Assembly (NCBI GenBank): GCA_030629105.1
Contig: DAOVPS010000025.1
Location: 1 to 22,385, forward strand
Reading direction: 5' to 3'
From: JABLTI01 sp030629105
GTDB taxonomy: Archaea > Asgardarchaeota > Heimdallarchaeia > JABLTI01
Length of the DNA stretch: 22,385 nucleotides
Shown here piece after piece: positions 21,665 to 22,385 of the stretch (position 1 is the first letter of the stretch; each line of letters opens with the position of its first letter). The notes under the pieces were generated by a model that saw nothing but the letters and a program-made list of their open reading frames with translations, ran no database searches and had not been told where the DNA came from. Made by a program: the position numbers and the translations under genes.

Positions 21665-22385
21665 CTATGACATATTCCTGCAGGTCTCAGCAAAGATTGC
21701 TAGACCTTTATCAACATGTTCCTTATCTAAACAAAGAGGGGGTCTAAATCGAATTGATTTCTCTCCACAAGACAAGATAAGTAATTTGTTTTTGAATAAA
21801 TCCTTTTTCAGCTTATCTCTGAATTCTGTGGATGGTAAATCAAAAGCACACATTAGTCCTCTACCTCGAGCATTAGTCATGATATCTTTAGAATCATCAC
21901 AAGTGTCAGTAAGAGACTTTAACAGATACTCACCAACTTTCTTAGCATTTTCAACTAATTTATCCTCTTCAATAATTTGGAGATATTTAGTTGATCGAAC
22001 CATATCAACGAGGTTTCCACCCCAGGTAGAATTCAATCTGGACGATACCTTGAACACATTGTCCTTTACCTGCATTATCCTGTCCGTACACATCATTCCG
22101 CAGACCTGAGTCTTCTTTCCAAAGGCAACTATGTCAGGCACTATATGGTAATGCTGGTATGCCCACCACTTTCCGGTTAATCCAAGACCTGTCTGTATTT
22201 CATCAAATATAAAAATAATCTCATTCTTATCACAGATTTTTCTTAATTCTTTAAAAAACTCCCCTCTGAAATGATGGTCTCCACCCTCACCCTGCACTGG
22301 CTCAATTATAAGGGCGGCAATGTCATCACCATATCTCTTTATTGCCCTGTTTATCTGTGCAATGCTTTTCTTCTCTGCTTCTTTA
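21665..22385 (-). CDS. lat: L-lysine 6-transaminase (partial; N-terminus outside the window)
   Basis: The frame is open through the window's right edge, so the start is not in the window; the GTG at 22295-22297 is an internal Val in IIEPVQGEGG. About 240 residues are visible. The class III aminotransferase motifs are FDEIQTGLGLTG (PLP-pairing Asp) and VAFGKKTQVCGMM (Schiff-base Lys). SRLNSTWGGNLVDMVRS follows. The FGKKTQVCG and STWGGNLVDM strings are characteristic of lysine epsilon-aminotransferase (EC 2.6.1.36), which moves the lysine epsilon amino group to 2-oxoglutarate, giving aminoadipate semialdehyde. The C-terminal IRFRPPLCL is the usual ending. Base composition shifts within the gene (see findings). 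A T-rich tract follows the stop. Confidence 0.9.
   Translation of the reverse strand, partial: KEAEKKSIAQINRAIKRYGDDIAALIIEPVQGEGGDHHFRGEFFKELRKICDKNEIIFIFDEIQTGLGLTGKWWAYQHYHIVPDIVAFGKKTQVCGMMCTDRIMQVKDNVFKVSSRLNSTWGGNLVDMVRSTKYLQIIEEDKLVENAKKVGEYLLKSLTDTCDDSKDIMTNARGRGLMCAFDLPSTEFRDKLKKDLFKNKLLILSCGEKSIRFRPPLCLDKEHVDKGLAIFAETCRNMS

Noticed and set aside
1..22385. Defence island, CRISPR, prophage or insertion sequence
   Set aside because: No repeat-spacer array, nuclease/helicase cluster, integrase, transposase or terminal inverted repeats were seen; the genes are mostly metabolic or surface proteins.

Overview
This is an AT-rich window (roughly 35% G+C by eye) of densely packed short genes on both strands. 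I read it as archaeal. Several starts have a TATA-like box about 26-28 nt upstream, which suggests leaderless transcripts. TTG starts behind good Shine-Dalgarno (SD) sites recur. Genes often end in T-tracts or small hairpins. The content includes families common in archaea: an AmmeMemoRadiSam-type radical SAM enzyme, a DUF2769-like cysteine-rich protein, a COG1237-type metallo-beta-lactamase fold, many zinc ribbons, and secreted proteins with a C-terminal membrane anchor. An Asgard or related mesophilic lineage would fit, but no marker gene here fixes the taxonomy. I saw no tRNA, rRNA, CRISPR array, transposase or phage gene.

Layout. 1-1800: the tail of one gene, a small unknown protein, a HAD phosphatase (minus) and a two-helix membrane protein. 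1930-3205 (minus): a membrane gene pair, a duplicated 2TM protein with a zinc ribbon followed by a 'putative sensor'-type membrane protein. 3281-3835: a flavodoxin, then a 301-bp gap with a GC-rich hairpin. 4137-6299: an unknown protein with a CxRG motif, a PLP aminotransferase and a small TPR protein. 6505-8795: a secreted membrane-anchored DJ-1/PfpI protein, convergent with a MalY/PatB-type C-S lyase. 8958-10419: a COG1237-type MBL enzyme and an HD phosphohydrolase in one apparent operon. 10510-14116: a secreted zinc phospholipase C-like protein with calcium-binding repeats, a GNAT acetyltransferase, an unknown acidic protein and an alpha/beta hydrolase. 14279-16019: a lone response regulator behind a repeat-rich regulatory region, a second flavodoxin and DNA-3-methyladenine glycosylase I. 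16057-17654: an MBL hydrolase and a metallophosphoesterase, nearly touching. 17685-21492: a double GNAT protein, an amidohydrolase, the AmmeMemoRadiSam radical SAM enzyme, a zinc-ribbon protein with an Arg/Gly/Tyr tail, and the DUF2769-like protein. 21665-end: a partial L-lysine 6-transaminase whose composition changes within the gene.

Most of the window looks like chromosomal housekeeping and accessory metabolism (PLP enzymes, flavodoxins, hydrolases) plus a few surface proteins, not one defence or mobile system. The least explained units are the duplicated membrane pair (1930-3205), the radical SAM plus zinc-ribbon pair (19669-21068), and the secreted proteins at 6505 and 10510. Several starts were moved from the longest open frame to a downstream ATG or TTG on the basis of SD sites, signal peptides or promoter spacing; each entry says so.
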